Part shown: piece by piece, positions 50,578 through 60,278 of the stretch
Layout: the number at the start of each line of letters is the position of its first letter
How positions within the stretch are numbered: position 1 is the first letter of the stretch
Origin: Lachnospiraceae bacterium
GTDB taxonomy: Bacteria > Bacillota > Clostridia > Lachnospirales > Lachnospiraceae
Assembly: GCA_902363675.1 (NCBI GenBank)
Contig: CABJAV010000002.1
Coordinates: 187,583-251,582, forward strand
Direction of reading: 5' to 3'
DNA length: 64,000 bases
Notes under the pieces: model-generated
The model's database searches: none
What the model saw: the letters and a program-made list of their open reading frames with translations, nothing else
What the model was told of the DNA's origin: nothing
Made by a program: the position numbers and the translations under genes

Positions 50578-50620
50578 GAAAAAAGATGAATTGTATGGTA
50601 ATATTAGTTCATCTTTTTTC
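50578..50620 (+). terminator. sigK terminator
   Basis: GAAAAAAGATGAA (50578-50590) pairs perfectly with TTCATCTTTTTTC (50608-50620); 17-nt loop. Confidence 0.85.
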
Positions 50621-50665
50621 ATGCATAAATCTATGCGCTTTCCCCATGTTGGAATAGAGGTGTAT

Positions 50666-52192
50666 ATGTATAGTACGGTCATGACATCCATGATCAGCGG
50701 AATAGAGGCGATTCCGGTGAAGGTGGAAGTAGATATCAGTACAGGAATGCCGGCTTTTGATATGGTCGGTTATCTTTCTTCGGAAGTGAAGGAAGCAAGA
50801 GAGCGTGTGCGGACAGCTCTGCATAATTGCGGGTTCTGTCTGCCGGCAAAAAGAATTACGATCAACTTGTCACCGGCAAATATAAGAAAAAGCGGCACCG
50901 GATTTGACCTTCCGATTGCCATTGCCCTGTTGATCGCGATGGAAGAAATACCAGTAAAGCATACACAGAATATGATGTTTACCGGAGAACTGAATCTGAA
51001 TGGACAACTTTTGGGCGTAAGTGGAGTATTGCCGATCGTTTCGGACGGAAAGAAAGCGGGATATGGACATTTTGTTGTCCCAGCTGCAAATCTTGCGGAA
51101 GGGAGGCTGGTGGAACAGGCAGAAGTACTTGGGTTTGACAAACTTATGGATGTCATTCATTTTTTACAGACAACCGAATATGAAGATCCGGAATTCCTGA
51201 TGGCAGATATGCAGAAAACAACATTAGAAGTTGACTTCGCGGAAGTCAATGGACAGGCTTTTTTAAAACGTGCAGCAGAGATTGCGGCAAGTGGAATGCA
51301 TAATATGCTGATGGTTGGACCGCCAGGTTCCGGAAAAACAATGATCTCGGAGCGAATGGCAACGATTCTGCCACCGTTGGCAAAGGACGAGCAGTTGGAA
51401 GTTTCTAAAATTTACAGTATCTGTGGATTATTGTCGAATCATCAGACGCTCATTGAAAAGCGGCCGTTTCGGAATCCACATCATACGATCACAAAGGCGG
51501 GGCTTGCCGGTGGCGGGATATTTCCGAAGCCGGGAGAAATTTCACTGGCACATAATGGTGTACTTTTTCTGGATGAGCTGACAGAGTTTGATAAGACAGC
51601 AATCGAAATTTTACGCCAGCCACTGGAAGAAAGGGAAATCCGGCTTACGCGGGCACGTGGAAATATTTGTTACCCGGCGGATTTCCTGATGCTGGCATCG
51701 ATGAATCCCTGTAATTGTGGATACTATCCGAATATGCAGAAATGCCGCTGTACGCAGGCTTCTTTAAAAAGGCATTTTGATAAAATTTCCCAGCCTTTAA
51801 TTGACCGGATGGATCTGTGTGTGGAGGCGCCAATGGTCAGCTTTGCGGAATTGATGAAAAAGGGAAAAAATGAGAGTTCTGCACAGATACAGGGAAGAGT
51901 AAACGCCTGTCACCAGATACAGATGAAACGGTTTGCGCAGGAGAAGTTTCATCATAACAGCAGGATTCCTGCATCGCGGCTTTCAGAATTTTGTTCGCTG
52001 GGAAAAACAGAAAAAACATATATGGAAAAAATATATGCAAAGATGTCGTTGACAGCGCGGACTTATCATAAAATTTTACGAATAGCACGGACGATTGCAG
52101 ATATGCGCGAGGCGGATACTATCGGGATCATGGATCTTCAGGAAGCGGTCTGTTACCGGAGTATTGATGAAAAATTCTGGGGAGGTGTGTGA
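50666..52192 (+). CDS. comM: YifB/ComM-family AAA ATPase
   Basis: 508 residues from ATG 50666 (GAGG upstream); the longer frame runs through the sigK terminator. N-terminal Lon-S5-like domain (AIPVKVEVDISTGMPAFDMVG), AAA core with Walker A MVGPPGSGKTMI near residue 217, Walker B VLFLDELTEF, and a C-terminal Mg-chelatase-like domain. ComM is a helicase that aids branch migration in natural transformation. Overlaps dprA by one base, and the two act in the same pathway. Confidence 0.92.
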   Translation: MYSTVMTSMISGIEAIPVKVEVDISTGMPAFDMVGYLSSEVKEARERVRTALHNCGFCLPAKRITINLSPANIRKSGTGFDLPIAIALLIAMEEIPVKHTQNMMFTGELNLNGQLLGVSGVLPIVSDGKKAGYGHFVVPAANLAEGRLVEQAEVLGFDKLMDVIHFLQTTEYEDPEFLMADMQKTTLEVDFAEVNGQAFLKRAAEIAASGMHNMLMVGPPGSGKTMISERMATILPPLAKDEQLEVSKIYSICGLLSNHQTLIEKRPFRNPHHTITKAGLAGGGIFPKPGEISLAHNGVLFLDELTEFDKTAIEILRQPLEEREIRLTRARGNICYPADFLMLASMNPCNCGYYPNMQKCRCTQASLKRHFDKISQPLIDRMDLCVEAPMVSFAELMKKGKNESSAQIQGRVNACHQIQMKRFAQEKFHHNSRIPASRLSEFCSLGKTEKTYMEKIYAKMSLTARTYHKILRIARTIADMREADTIGIMDLQEAVCYRSIDEKFWGGV

Positions 52193-53268
52193 TGTATCGA
52201 TACTGGTTGGCTAATATTCCGGGAATGACACCTTCGAAATATGAATTTATATATAGAAACTGCAGCTGTGCAGAGGAATTGTATATGCTCAGTGATCGGG
52301 CGATAGAAAAAATGACCGGTTTGTCACAAAAAGATGCGCAATCGATTGTTTTGAGCAGAAAAAAATGGAATTTACAGCAGAAGTGGCAGGAACTGATGGA
52401 AAGCGGCGCAGGATTTGTGTCATGGGAAGATGATACGTATCCGGAAAAACTTAAAAATATTGTGCATCCGCCGTATGCTCTGTATTATGTGGGTAAACTT
52501 CCGGATGAAAACAGGAAGAGAGTTGCCATTGTCGGAGCGCGGGGAAGAAGTGCATATGGAAGCCAGGTTGCAGGAAAACTTGCAAAGCGGCTGGCAGAGG
52601 CAAACGTGGATGTGATCAGCGGAATGGCACTTGGTATCGACACGGACAGTCACTTTGGGGCATTGGATGGAAAAGGCGATACTTATGCGGTGCTTGGCTG
52701 CGGAGCAGACGTGTGTTACCCCAAGTCTAATCAGCGTTTGTATGAAAAAATCACAAAGTGCGGAGGAATTATTTCAGAATATGCATTACATACACCGCCA
52801 CTTCCTGCTTATTTTCCACAGAGAAACCGTATCATTGCAGGACTTGCAGATTATACGGTCGTCATAGAGGCAAAATTAAAAAGCGGTTCTTTGATTACTG
52901 CAGATTATGCGATGGAACAGGGGAGAGAAGTTTATGCATTGCCGGGAAGAATTACCGATGAACTGAGTCAGGGCTGCAACAGCCTGATTCAGCAGGGAGC
53001 AGGTGTATTACATAATATTGATGATTTCCTGAAAACAATGGAATTAGACAGTGCTTTTTGTATGGAGCAAATGGACTTTAAAAAAAATCTGCTTGAAAAA
53101 GACGAATCGTTGGTGTATAGTTTATTCGATTTTCATCCGTTGGGAGTTGGAACAATGGTTGAACGGAGTCCTTATACATTAAGTCAGCTTTTGGATATTC
53201 TTGAAAGACTGGAAAATAAAGGATTTATCAAAGAAAATATCCCCAATTATTATATAAAAAATATTTGA
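52192..53268 (+). CDS. dprA: DNA processing protein DprA
   Basis: 358 residues from ATG 52192 (GGGGAGG upstream). N-terminal SAM-like part, Rossmann-like DprA core (VAIVGARGRSAYGSQ, VISGMALGIDTDSHFGALDGKGDTYAVLGCG, FPQRNRIIAGL, SGSLITADYAMEQGREVYALPG) and a C-terminal winged helix. Loads RecA on incoming single strands in transformation. Forms a pair with comM, then topA. Confidence 0.95.
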   Translation: MYRYWLANIPGMTPSKYEFIYRNCSCAEELYMLSDRAIEKMTGLSQKDAQSIVLSRKKWNLQQKWQELMESGAGFVSWEDDTYPEKLKNIVHPPYALYYVGKLPDENRKRVAIVGARGRSAYGSQVAGKLAKRLAEANVDVISGMALGIDTDSHFGALDGKGDTYAVLGCGADVCYPKSNQRLYEKITKCGGIISEYALHTPPLPAYFPQRNRIIAGLADYTVVIEAKLKSGSLITADYAMEQGREVYALPGRITDELSQGCNSLIQQGAGVLHNIDDFLKTMELDSAFCMEQMDFKKNLLEKDESLVYSLFDFHPLGVGTMVERSPYTLSQLLDILERLENKGFIKENIPNYYIKNI

Positions 53269-53292
53269 TCTAGCATAAAGGAGCATATTCTG

Positions 53293-55368
53293 ATGGCAAA
53301 GTATCTGGTAATCGTAGAGTCACCTGCAAAAGTAAAAACAATTAAAAAGTTCCTTGGAAAAAATTATGAAGTAATGGCGTCGAATGGACATGTCCGTGAT
53401 TTGCCAAAAAGTCAGCTTGGATTTAGTCCGGAAAATGATTTTGAGCCAAAATATATTACAATCCGTGGAAAAGGCGAAATCCTTGCAAAATTGCGCAAAG
53501 AAGTAAAAAAAGCAGATAAAATATATCTCGCAACTGACCCGGACCGTGAAGGAGAAGCAATTTCATGGCATCTTACGAAGGCTTTGAAGCTCGATGATAA
53601 GGATGTGAGCCGTATCAGCTTTAATGAGATTACAAAAAGTGCGGTCAAGACATCATTGAAAAAACCAAGAGAAATTGATATGGATCTGGTGGACGCACAG
53701 CAGGCAAGAAGAATGCTTGACCGTATGGTGGGTTACCGGATCAGTCCACTTCTCTGGGCAAAAGTAAAAAGAGGCTTAAGTGCCGGACGTGTACAGTCTG
53801 TGGCTCTTCGTATCGTATGTGATCGCGAAGAGGAAATTAATGCATTTATTCCGGAGGAGTACTGGTCACTGGAGGCAAGCCTTCTTCCGGAAGGAGAAAA
53901 GAAACCGATTGTCGCAAAGCTGATGGATAAAAATGGCGAGAAGATTGAGATTACTTCCAAGGAACAGATGGACGCAGTTTTAGCAGAGCTCAAAGACAAA
54001 GACTTCAACGTTACCGATATTAAAAAAGGTGAGCGTACAAAGAAGGCACCGCTTCCATTTACAACAAGTACATTGCAGCAGGAAGCTTCGAAAGCTTTGA
54101 ATTTTCCAATTTCAAAAACAATGCGGATCGCGCAGCAGTTATACGAAGGCGTGGATATTAAAGGACAGGGTACGGTAGGTATTATTACATATCTGCGTAC
54201 CGACTCCGTCCGTATTTCCGAAGAAGCAGATGCGGCAGCGAGAACTTTTGTTGAGGAAACTTACGGAGATTCTTATGTTTCTGCAGGAGAGACAGGCAAG
54301 AAATCCAATGCCAAGATTCAGGATGCGCACGAGGCAATCCGTCCTACTGATATTAATCGAATACCTTCGGAAATCAAAGAGTCGTTAAGCCGTGACCAGT
54401 TCCGTTTGTATCAGCTGATTTGGAAACGCTTTGCTGCCAGCCGCATGGCGAATGCAGTCTATGAGACAACAACGGTCAATATCGGTGTGGGCGATTACCG
54501 TTTCCGTGTATCGACATCCAAGGTCGCTTTTGACGGTTTTATGGCTGTATATACAGAAGCAGACAATGAGAAAGCAGAAAAACAGGTTCTTTTAAAGTCA
54601 TTGGACAAAGATACAAAACTTTCTCTTGTGGATTATGATCCAAAGCAGCATTTTACTCAGCCACCAGCTCATTACACAGAGGCATCACTGGTAAAGACAT
54701 TGGAAGAGCTTGGTATTGGACGTCCAAGTACGTACTCACCAACGATTACAACGATTATAGCGCGCCGTTATATTACGAAGGAAAATAAAAATCTCTATGT
54801 AACTGAAATTGGCGAAGTAGTAAATTCAATTATGAAAGAATCTTTTCCGACTATTGTGGATGAGCATTTTACCGCAAACATGGAGTCTCTTTTGGATGGT
54901 GTTGCAGAAGGCAAAATTCCGTGGAAGACTGTAGTGGCAAATTTTTATCCGGATCTGGAAAAGGCAGTACAGGCAGCAGAAGAAGAATTGGAAAAGATCA
55001 CAATCGAAGATGAAGTGACTGATGAAATTTGTGAAGTATGTGGTCGCAATATGGTAATTAAGTATGGACCATATGGAAAGTTTCTTGCATGTCCGGGATT
55101 TCCAGAGTGTCGTAATACCAAGCCATATTATGAAAAAATTGGTGTTGCATGTCCGAAGTGTGGCAAAGATGTTGTGATTAAGATGACGAAAAAAGGTCGC
55201 CGTTACTATGGATGCATTGACTATCCGGAATGTGATTTTATGAGTTGGGGACGTCCGGTTGACAAAAAATGTCCGCGTTGCGGTGGTTATATGGTGGAAA
55301 AAGGAAATAAACTTGCCTGTGCAGATGAACATTGTGGTTATACTGAGCAAAAAGAAAAGGAAAAATGA
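53293..55368 (+). CDS. topA: DNA topoisomerase I
   Basis: 691 residues, full length. Toprim domain at the start (KYLVIVESPAKVKTIKKFLG, ATDPDREGEAISWHL), active-site Tyr300 in TYLRTDSVRIS, PTDINRIP, and near the C-terminus zinc-ribbon repeats (CEVCGRNMV, CPKCGKDVV, CPRCGGYMV). Relaxes negative supercoils behind transcription. dprA-topA-codY is a common order in Firmicutes. Confidence 0.96.
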   Translation: MAKYLVIVESPAKVKTIKKFLGKNYEVMASNGHVRDLPKSQLGFSPENDFEPKYITIRGKGEILAKLRKEVKKADKIYLATDPDREGEAISWHLTKALKLDDKDVSRISFNEITKSAVKTSLKKPREIDMDLVDAQQARRMLDRMVGYRISPLLWAKVKRGLSAGRVQSVALRIVCDREEEINAFIPEEYWSLEASLLPEGEKKPIVAKLMDKNGEKIEITSKEQMDAVLAELKDKDFNVTDIKKGERTKKAPLPFTTSTLQQEASKALNFPISKTMRIAQQLYEGVDIKGQGTVGIITYLRTDSVRISEEADAAARTFVEETYGDSYVSAGETGKKSNAKIQDAHEAIRPTDINRIPSEIKESLSRDQFRLYQLIWKRFAASRMANAVYETTTVNIGVGDYRFRVSTSKVAFDGFMAVYTEADNEKAEKQVLLKSLDKDTKLSLVDYDPKQHFTQPPAHYTEASLVKTLEELGIGRPSTYSPTITTIIARRYITKENKNLYVTEIGEVVNSIMKESFPTIVDEHFTANMESLLDGVAEGKIPWKTVVANFYPDLEKAVQAAEEELEKITIEDEVTDEICEVCGRNMVIKYGPYGKFLACPGFPECRNTKPYYEKIGVACPKCGKDVVIKMTKKGRRYYGCIDYPECDFMSWGRPVDKKCPRCGGYMVEKGNKLACADEHCGYTEQKEKEK

Positions 55369-55382
55369 TTCAAAAATGATTC

Positions 55383-55427
55383 AATTTTATAAAAAATATT
55401 GAATTGTCAGATAAATAGTGCTAAACT
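55383..55427 (+). promoter_or_regulatory. codY promoter with two CodY-box-like sites
   Basis: Promoter TTGAAT (55399-55404), 17 bp, TAAACT (55422-55427). AATTGTCAGATAAAT (55402-55416) overlaps it and AATTTTATAAAAAAT (55383-55397) lies just upstream. Each matches the CodY box AATTTTCWGAAAATT at 12 of 15 positions. Suggests autorepression. Confidence 0.5.
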
Positions 55428-55469
55428 CATGATATATGGAAATTCTCGAAAACAGATGGGAGAAATAAT

Positions 55470-56249
55470 ATGAGTGTTCAGCTTCTGGATAAGACTAGAA
55501 AAATTAATAAATTACTTCACAATAACAGTTCATCAAAAGTTGTTTTTAATGATATTTGTGATGTACTGACAGGAATTCTGGATTCTGATATCCTTGTGAT
55601 CAGCAAAAAAGGCAAGGTCCTTGGCTCGAGTGTTTGCAAGGGTGTGGATGAATTACAGGAATTAATTGTGGACGAAGTTGGTGGATACATTGATCCGGAT
55701 TTGAATGAGCGATTGCTTGGAATTCTTTCTACAAAAGAGAATGTTAATCTTGAAACTTTAGGTTTTGGTGAGGAATCCCGCAGGTATCGTGCAATTATTA
55801 CTCCGATTGATATTGCAGGCGAGAGACTTGGAACCCTTTTTGAATACCGGAGTGAGAGAGAGTATGATATTGATGATATTATTCTCACAGAGTATGGAAC
55901 AACGGTTGTCGGACTTGAAATGATGCGCTCAGTCAATGAAGAGAGTGCAGAGGAAGAACGCAAAGTGGCAATTGTTAAATCGGCAATCAGCACATTGTCA
56001 TTTTCAGAATTGGAAGCAATTACACATATATTTGATGAACTTGATGGAAACGAGGGCATTCTTGTGGCGAGCAGGATTGCAGATCGGGTGGGCATCACAA
56101 GATCCGTTATTGTAAATGCACTACGCAAGTTTGAAAGTGCCGGTGTCATTGAATCACGTTCTTCGGGAATGAAAGGAACTTACATTAAAGTTGTGAACGA
56201 TGTTGTGTTTGATGAACTGGAACAGTTAAAAAAGAAAAACAAAAAATAA
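55470..56249 (+). CDS. codY: GTP-sensing global regulator CodY
   Basis: 259 residues. N-terminal GAF domain (LLDKTRKINKLLHNN, GSSVCKG), central helix, and a C-terminal winged helix (NEGILVASRIADRVGITRSVIVNALRKFESAGVIESRSSGMKGTYIKV) whose recognition sequence is the usual CodY one. Represses stationary-phase, motility, competence and sporulation genes when GTP and branched-chain amino acids are high. It lies directly before the flagellar operon. Confidence 0.97.
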   Translation: MSVQLLDKTRKINKLLHNNSSSKVVFNDICDVLTGILDSDILVISKKGKVLGSSVCKGVDELQELIVDEVGGYIDPDLNERLLGILSTKENVNLETLGFGEESRRYRAIITPIDIAGERLGTLFEYRSEREYDIDDIILTEYGTTVVGLEMMRSVNEESAEEERKVAIVKSAISTLSFSELEAITHIFDELDGNEGILVASRIADRVGITRSVIVNALRKFESAGVIESRSSGMKGTYIKVVNDVVFDELEQLKKKNKK

Positions 56250-56283
56250 TTTTATATATCAATGGAGTGAAGATTGAATATTT

Positions 56284-56316
56284 AAAGGGACTTATACAGG
56301 ATATAGGTCCTTTTTT
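56284..56316 (+). terminator. codY terminator
   Basis: AAAGGGAC (56284-56291) and GGTCCTTT (56306-56313) form a stem with a bulge, followed by TTT. Confidence 0.75.
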
Positions 56317-56349
56317 GTCGCATATTTGAATATTTTGGAAAAAAAACAC

Positions 56350-56377
56350 TTGTTTTTTGATAGAAGTATACTATAAT
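56350..56377 (+). promoter_or_regulatory. Promoter of the flagellar operon
   Basis: TTGTTT (56350-56355), 16 bp, TATAAT (56372-56377), 43 bp before flgB. Looks like the vegetative sigma factor rather than sigma-28. Confidence 0.55.
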
Positions 56378-56420
56378 TAGTATGATAGAATAATTAGGGG
56401 TACTAGATGAAGGGAGAAAT

Positions 56421-56810
56421 ATGTTAAGTACAAACGCATTTAATTACGTCAATGTTTTAGACAAAGCAGCAGATGCAAGCTGGAAACGAGAGACGGTTCT
56501 GGCGAATAATATTGCTAATGTAAATACACCTGGATATAAGAGAAAAGACCTTGATTTTGAAAGCACCCTGAAAGAAGAATTGGGACGCTGCAAACATACG
56601 TCATTAGATTATAAAATCGATCATGCAAATCTGAATCATTTGAATCCGTCGGTGTATACGGATCTGACAAATTATTCGTATCGTTTGGATGGAAGCAATG
56701 TGGATATTGACTCTGAAGAAGTTGAGTATGCTTCTGAACAGCTTCGGTATGAGGGGATTACGGCAGGAATCAACAATGAGTTTAGTCGCATGAAATCAGT
56801 AATCAGTTAA
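56421..56810 (+). CDS. flgB: Flagellar basal-body rod protein FlgB
   Basis: 129 residues. ANNIANVNTPGYKRKDLDFE (about 27-46) is the rod-protein signature, with terminal helices that pack in the proximal rod. First gene of the flg-fli operon, GGGAG upstream. Confidence 0.95.
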   Translation: MLSTNAFNYVNVLDKAADASWKRETVLANNIANVNTPGYKRKDLDFESTLKEELGRCKHTSLDYKIDHANLNHLNPSVYTDLTNYSYRLDGSNVDIDSEEVEYASEQLRYEGITAGINNEFSRMKSVIS

Positions 56811-56823
56811 GGAGGAATGAAAT

Positions 56824-57264
56824 ATGGCATTATTTCAGTCATTTAATATCAGTGCATCTGCAATGACGGCAGAACGCTTTCGTACCGACATCATTGCAGA
56901 AAACATAGCCAATGTAAATACAACTTCAACAGAGAGTGGCGGACCATACCGCAGAAAAGTTGTTACATTTGGAGAACGCAATGTGACTCCATTTTCTCAA
57001 TATTATTCTGCTTCAAAGAATGCAGCAATCGGTAACGGAGTGAAAGTTACATCTGTTCGCGAAGATTATGATACAGATTTTGTTAAAGAATATGATCCGG
57101 CAAATCCGGATGCTGATGAAAACGGATATGTTTCTTATCCGAATGTTAATACAGTTACAGAAATGACAAACCTGATTGATTCTACGCGTGCATATGAGGC
57201 AAATGCCACGGCTTTTGAAGCCAGTAAGAGCATGGCACAGACTGGATTGTCTATTGGTCAGTAA
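56824..57264 (+). CDS. flgC: Flagellar basal-body rod protein FlgC
   Basis: 146 residues. SFNISASAMTAERFRTDIIAENIANVNTTSTESGGPYRRK is the N-terminal rod motif, and YPNVNTVTEMTNLIDSTRAYEANATAFEASK is the conserved FlgC C-terminus. Pairs with FlgB in the proximal rod. Confidence 0.95.
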   Translation: MALFQSFNISASAMTAERFRTDIIAENIANVNTTSTESGGPYRRKVVTFGERNVTPFSQYYSASKNAAIGNGVKVTSVREDYDTDFVKEYDPANPDADENGYVSYPNVNTVTEMTNLIDSTRAYEANATAFEASKSMAQTGLSIGQ

Positions 57265-57309
57265 TTCATGATTATGAATTGGAATTTTAATTTATAAGAG
57301 GAAAAAGAG

Positions 57310-57627
57310 ATGGATATTTCAACATTGAGTGGTGTATCACCGGCGTATTTAAATACATATACACAAAAAACATTATTTGACGATGATGATAATAAAACAA
57401 ACAGTTTTGACTCCATTTTGTCTGCAATGATGCAATCTGTTGATGAAACTAATGATTTGCAGAATAAGGCAGAGTCGGAAGAAATTCGATTTGCACTTGG
57501 AGAATCAGACAATACACACGATTTACTTATTGCAGAAACAAAAGCTAATATAGCATTGCAGTATACCGTTGCAGTGAGAGATAAATTAGTTGATGGATAT
57601 AAAGAACTTATGCAGATGTCTGTATAA
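57310..57627 (+). CDS. fliE: Flagellar hook-basal body complex protein FliE
   Basis: 105 residues. FDSILSAMMQSVDETNDLQNKAESEEIRFALGES.HDLLIAETKANIALQYTVAVRDKLVDGYKELMQM is the FliE pattern, including the closing KxxxxYKExMxM. It joins the MS ring to the rod. Confidence 0.93.
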   Translation: MDISTLSGVSPAYLNTYTQKTLFDDDDNKTNSFDSILSAMMQSVDETNDLQNKAESEEIRFALGESDNTHDLLIAETKANIALQYTVAVRDKLVDGYKELMQMSV

Positions 57628-57647
57628 GCGACGAGTGAGGGGACAGC

Positions 57648-59270
57648 ATGCCGGAACAGTTACAGAAAATAATTGATCGTGTGGTTACATGGTGGAAAAA
57701 ATTTAACAACAAACAAAGAGCATTGATGCTTAGTCTGACAGCAATAGTGATTGTTGCACTTGTTATTTTATATGTTGTTGTAACGAAGCCTTCTTATACA
57801 ACACTGATTGATTGTGAAAATACAAAAGAAGCCAGTCAGGTAAAGGATTTACTTGACTCTGATGGAACAATTGATTACAAAGTATCGAATTCGACACATT
57901 TTGATGTAAATGTAAAGGATGAGAGTGCAGCAAATATGCTGCTTGGATCCAATGATATTGCTACAGCCGGGTATTCGCTTTCAGGCCCGGATCTTTCAAG
58001 CGTTGTAAATGGAAGTATGTCTACGACAGAAGCAGACAAACAGAAATTATATAAAAATTACATGGAAGAAAAGCTCGCAAAGGATCTTACAGCCAATGAT
58101 ATGATTGATTCTGCTACGGTTGCATTGGATGTACCGACGGATGATGGAACACTTCTTTCACAGATGCAGGAGAGTTCTGCTAGCGTTTCACTTGCATTGA
58201 ATGGGGATATGGATGAAGATCAGGCTTATTCCATTGCACGATTTGTTGCAACACAGCTTGGAAATGATTCTACGCAAAAAATTACGATTCTTGATCAGAA
58301 AACATCAAAACTTCTTTACTCAGGAGCGGATCAGGACTCTGCGTCAGCTGTTTTGTCTTCTAATCTGAGCGCAAAAGAAAAAACACAAAATATGGTCAAA
58401 CAGAATATCAAGGATGTCCTTGTACAATCGGGAATTTTTTCAGATGTACAAGTGGGAATTAATCTTGATATGTCTTTTGATAAAGTGGAAAAGAAGACAA
58501 AGGTATATTCCCATAATGATGGAATGGACAATGGAGAAATTACCAGTAAGTCGGAATATACTTCAGATGCTACGGGCGGACAGGCAGCTGTTCCGGGAAC
58601 AGATTCTAATGATGATACACCAACCTATGTAACACAGGATGGAGAGATTACGGAATCCAGCATTACAGATACAGATACTGTATATGCGCCAAACGAAGAA
58701 GATACTAAGACAACCAATAATGGTGGTGTTATTAATTATGATACATGTTCTGTGGCTGTGTCGGCAACACGTTGGGTTGTATATGATGAAGATGAATTGA
58801 AAGCAAGTGGACAGCTTGATAACATGACATTTGATGAATTTAAAGCAGCACATAGTGATCCTGTTCAGGTAAATGCAAATCAGGATTATATTGATTTGAT
58901 CGCAAAATCTACAGGATTTGATACAAAGCAGATTTCATTTGTATGTTATGAAAGACCACAATTCGTAGAATCTAGTAGCAAAGGCATTGGTTTGACGGAT
59001 ATTTTACAGATTGCTCTTGCGGTATTGATTTTTGCTTTGCTTGGTTTCGTAGTGTTCCGAAGTACCAGAAAGCAGAACGAAGAGGAAGAGGAGCCGGAAC
59101 TTTCCGTCGATGCGCTTTTACAATCTACTGCAGATGCATCTGAGGATATGGAAGATATCGGATATTCTGAAAAATCAGAGACACGGTTGCTGATAGAAAA
59201 ATTTGTGGATGAAAATCCAGATGCGGCGGCTTTGCTGTTGCGTAATTGGTTGAATGAGGATTGGGAGTAA
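57648..59270 (+). CDS. fliF: Flagellar MS-ring protein FliF
   Basis: 540 residues. Membrane helices at about 25-46 and 447-467 frame the periplasmic YscJ/FliF ring domains; MEEKLAKDLTANDMIDSATVALDVP is in the first. A Ser/Thr/Asp-rich variable loop (about 290-355) follows. The cytoplasmic C-terminus (EKSETRLLIEKFVDENPDAAALLLRNWLNEDWE) is the FliG-binding end. Forms the base on which the motor and export gate assemble. Confidence 0.95.
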   Translation: MPEQLQKIIDRVVTWWKKFNNKQRALMLSLTAIVIVALVILYVVVTKPSYTTLIDCENTKEASQVKDLLDSDGTIDYKVSNSTHFDVNVKDESAANMLLGSNDIATAGYSLSGPDLSSVVNGSMSTTEADKQKLYKNYMEEKLAKDLTANDMIDSATVALDVPTDDGTLLSQMQESSASVSLALNGDMDEDQAYSIARFVATQLGNDSTQKITILDQKTSKLLYSGADQDSASAVLSSNLSAKEKTQNMVKQNIKDVLVQSGIFSDVQVGINLDMSFDKVEKKTKVYSHNDGMDNGEITSKSEYTSDATGGQAAVPGTDSNDDTPTYVTQDGEITESSITDTDTVYAPNEEDTKTTNNGGVINYDTCSVAVSATRWVVYDEDELKASGQLDNMTFDEFKAAHSDPVQVNANQDYIDLIAKSTGFDTKQISFVCYERPQFVESSSKGIGLTDILQIALAVLIFALLGFVVFRSTRKQNEEEEEPELSVDALLQSTADASEDMEDIGYSEKSETRLLIEKFVDENPDAAALLLRNWLNEDWE

Positions 59271-59273
59271 AGC

Positions 59274-60278
59274 ATGAGTGAGTCTTATACGGGAGTACAG
59301 AAAGCTGCCATCTTATTAATTACTTTAGGACCTGAAAAGGCAGCTACTATTTTTAAACATCTCAAAGAAGATGAGATTGAAGAACTTACCCTTGAAATTG
59401 CAAATACAAGAAGTGTATCACCACAGACAAAAGAAGAAATTTTAGATGAATATTATCAAGTATGTCTTGCACAGCAATATATTGCTGAGGGTGGCATTAA
59501 CTATGCAAAAGAGCTATTGGAAAAGGCGCTTGGAAGTGATAAGGCACAGGGTGTTATCGCAAAATTAACGGCATCGTTACAGGTACGCCCATTCGAGTTC
59601 GTGCGGAAGACTGATCCAAGTCAGTTACTTAACTTTATTCAAGATGAACATCCGCAGACGATTGCAATGATTTTGTCTTATCTGGCACCGGGACAGGCAT
59701 CACTTGTTCTGAGTGCATTGCCACCGGAAAAACAGGCAGATGTTGCAAAGAGAATTGCAACTATGGATCGTACATCTCCAGATGTAATCAAAGAAGTAGA
59801 AAGCGTGTTGGAACGTAAACTTGCATCTCTTGTTAATCAGGATTACACAATTGTGGGTGGTATTGATGCAATTGTAAGCATTTTGAATAGCGTTGACAGA
59901 GGAACTGAAAAACATATTATGGAATCACTCGAAATTGAAGAACCGGAGCTTGCGGACGAGATTCGAAAAAAGATGTTCGTGTTCGAGGATATTTTGTTAT
60001 TGGACGACCGCGCAATACAGAGAGTGCTGCGTGATGTTGAGAATGCAGACCTTGAACTCGCACTTAAGAATACATCAGAAGAAGTACAGAATGTTGTATT
60101 CAAGAATCTATCGAAGCGTTTGGCTGCTATGATTAAAGAAGATATGGATTTCATGGGTCCGGTACGTATGAAGGACGTAGAAGAAGCACAGCAGAAGGTT
60201 GTTAATATTATTCGTAAATTGGAAGATGCTGGTGAAATTGTAATTTCTCGTGGTGGAGGTGATGATATCGTTGTCTAA
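59274..60278 (+). CDS. fliG: Flagellar motor switch protein FliG
   Basis: 334 residues. N-terminal FliF-binding part (GVQKAAILLITLGPEKAATIFKHL), EHPQTIAMILSYL with the EHPQ motif of the middle domain, and a C-terminal charged torque helix (LLLDDRAIQRVLRDVE). Part of the C-ring and contacts MotA. Overlaps fliH by 8 bp. Confidence 0.97.
   Translation: MSESYTGVQKAAILLITLGPEKAATIFKHLKEDEIEELTLEIANTRSVSPQTKEEILDEYYQVCLAQQYIAEGGINYAKELLEKALGSDKAQGVIAKLTASLQVRPFEFVRKTDPSQLLNFIQDEHPQTIAMILSYLAPGQASLVLSALPPEKQADVAKRIATMDRTSPDVIKEVESVLERKLASLVNQDYTIVGGIDAIVSILNSVDRGTEKHIMESLEIEEPELADEIRKKMFVFEDILLLDDRAIQRVLRDVENADLELALKNTSEEVQNVVFKNLSKRLAAMIKEDMDFMGPVRMKDVEEAQQKVVNIIRKLEDAGEIVISRGGGDDIVV

Noticed and set aside
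55374..55405. ATTCAAT...ATTGAAT inverted repeat after topA as a terminator.
   Set aside because: The 7-bp AT-only stem has no T-run after it; it is better explained by the AT-rich promoter and CodY-box region.
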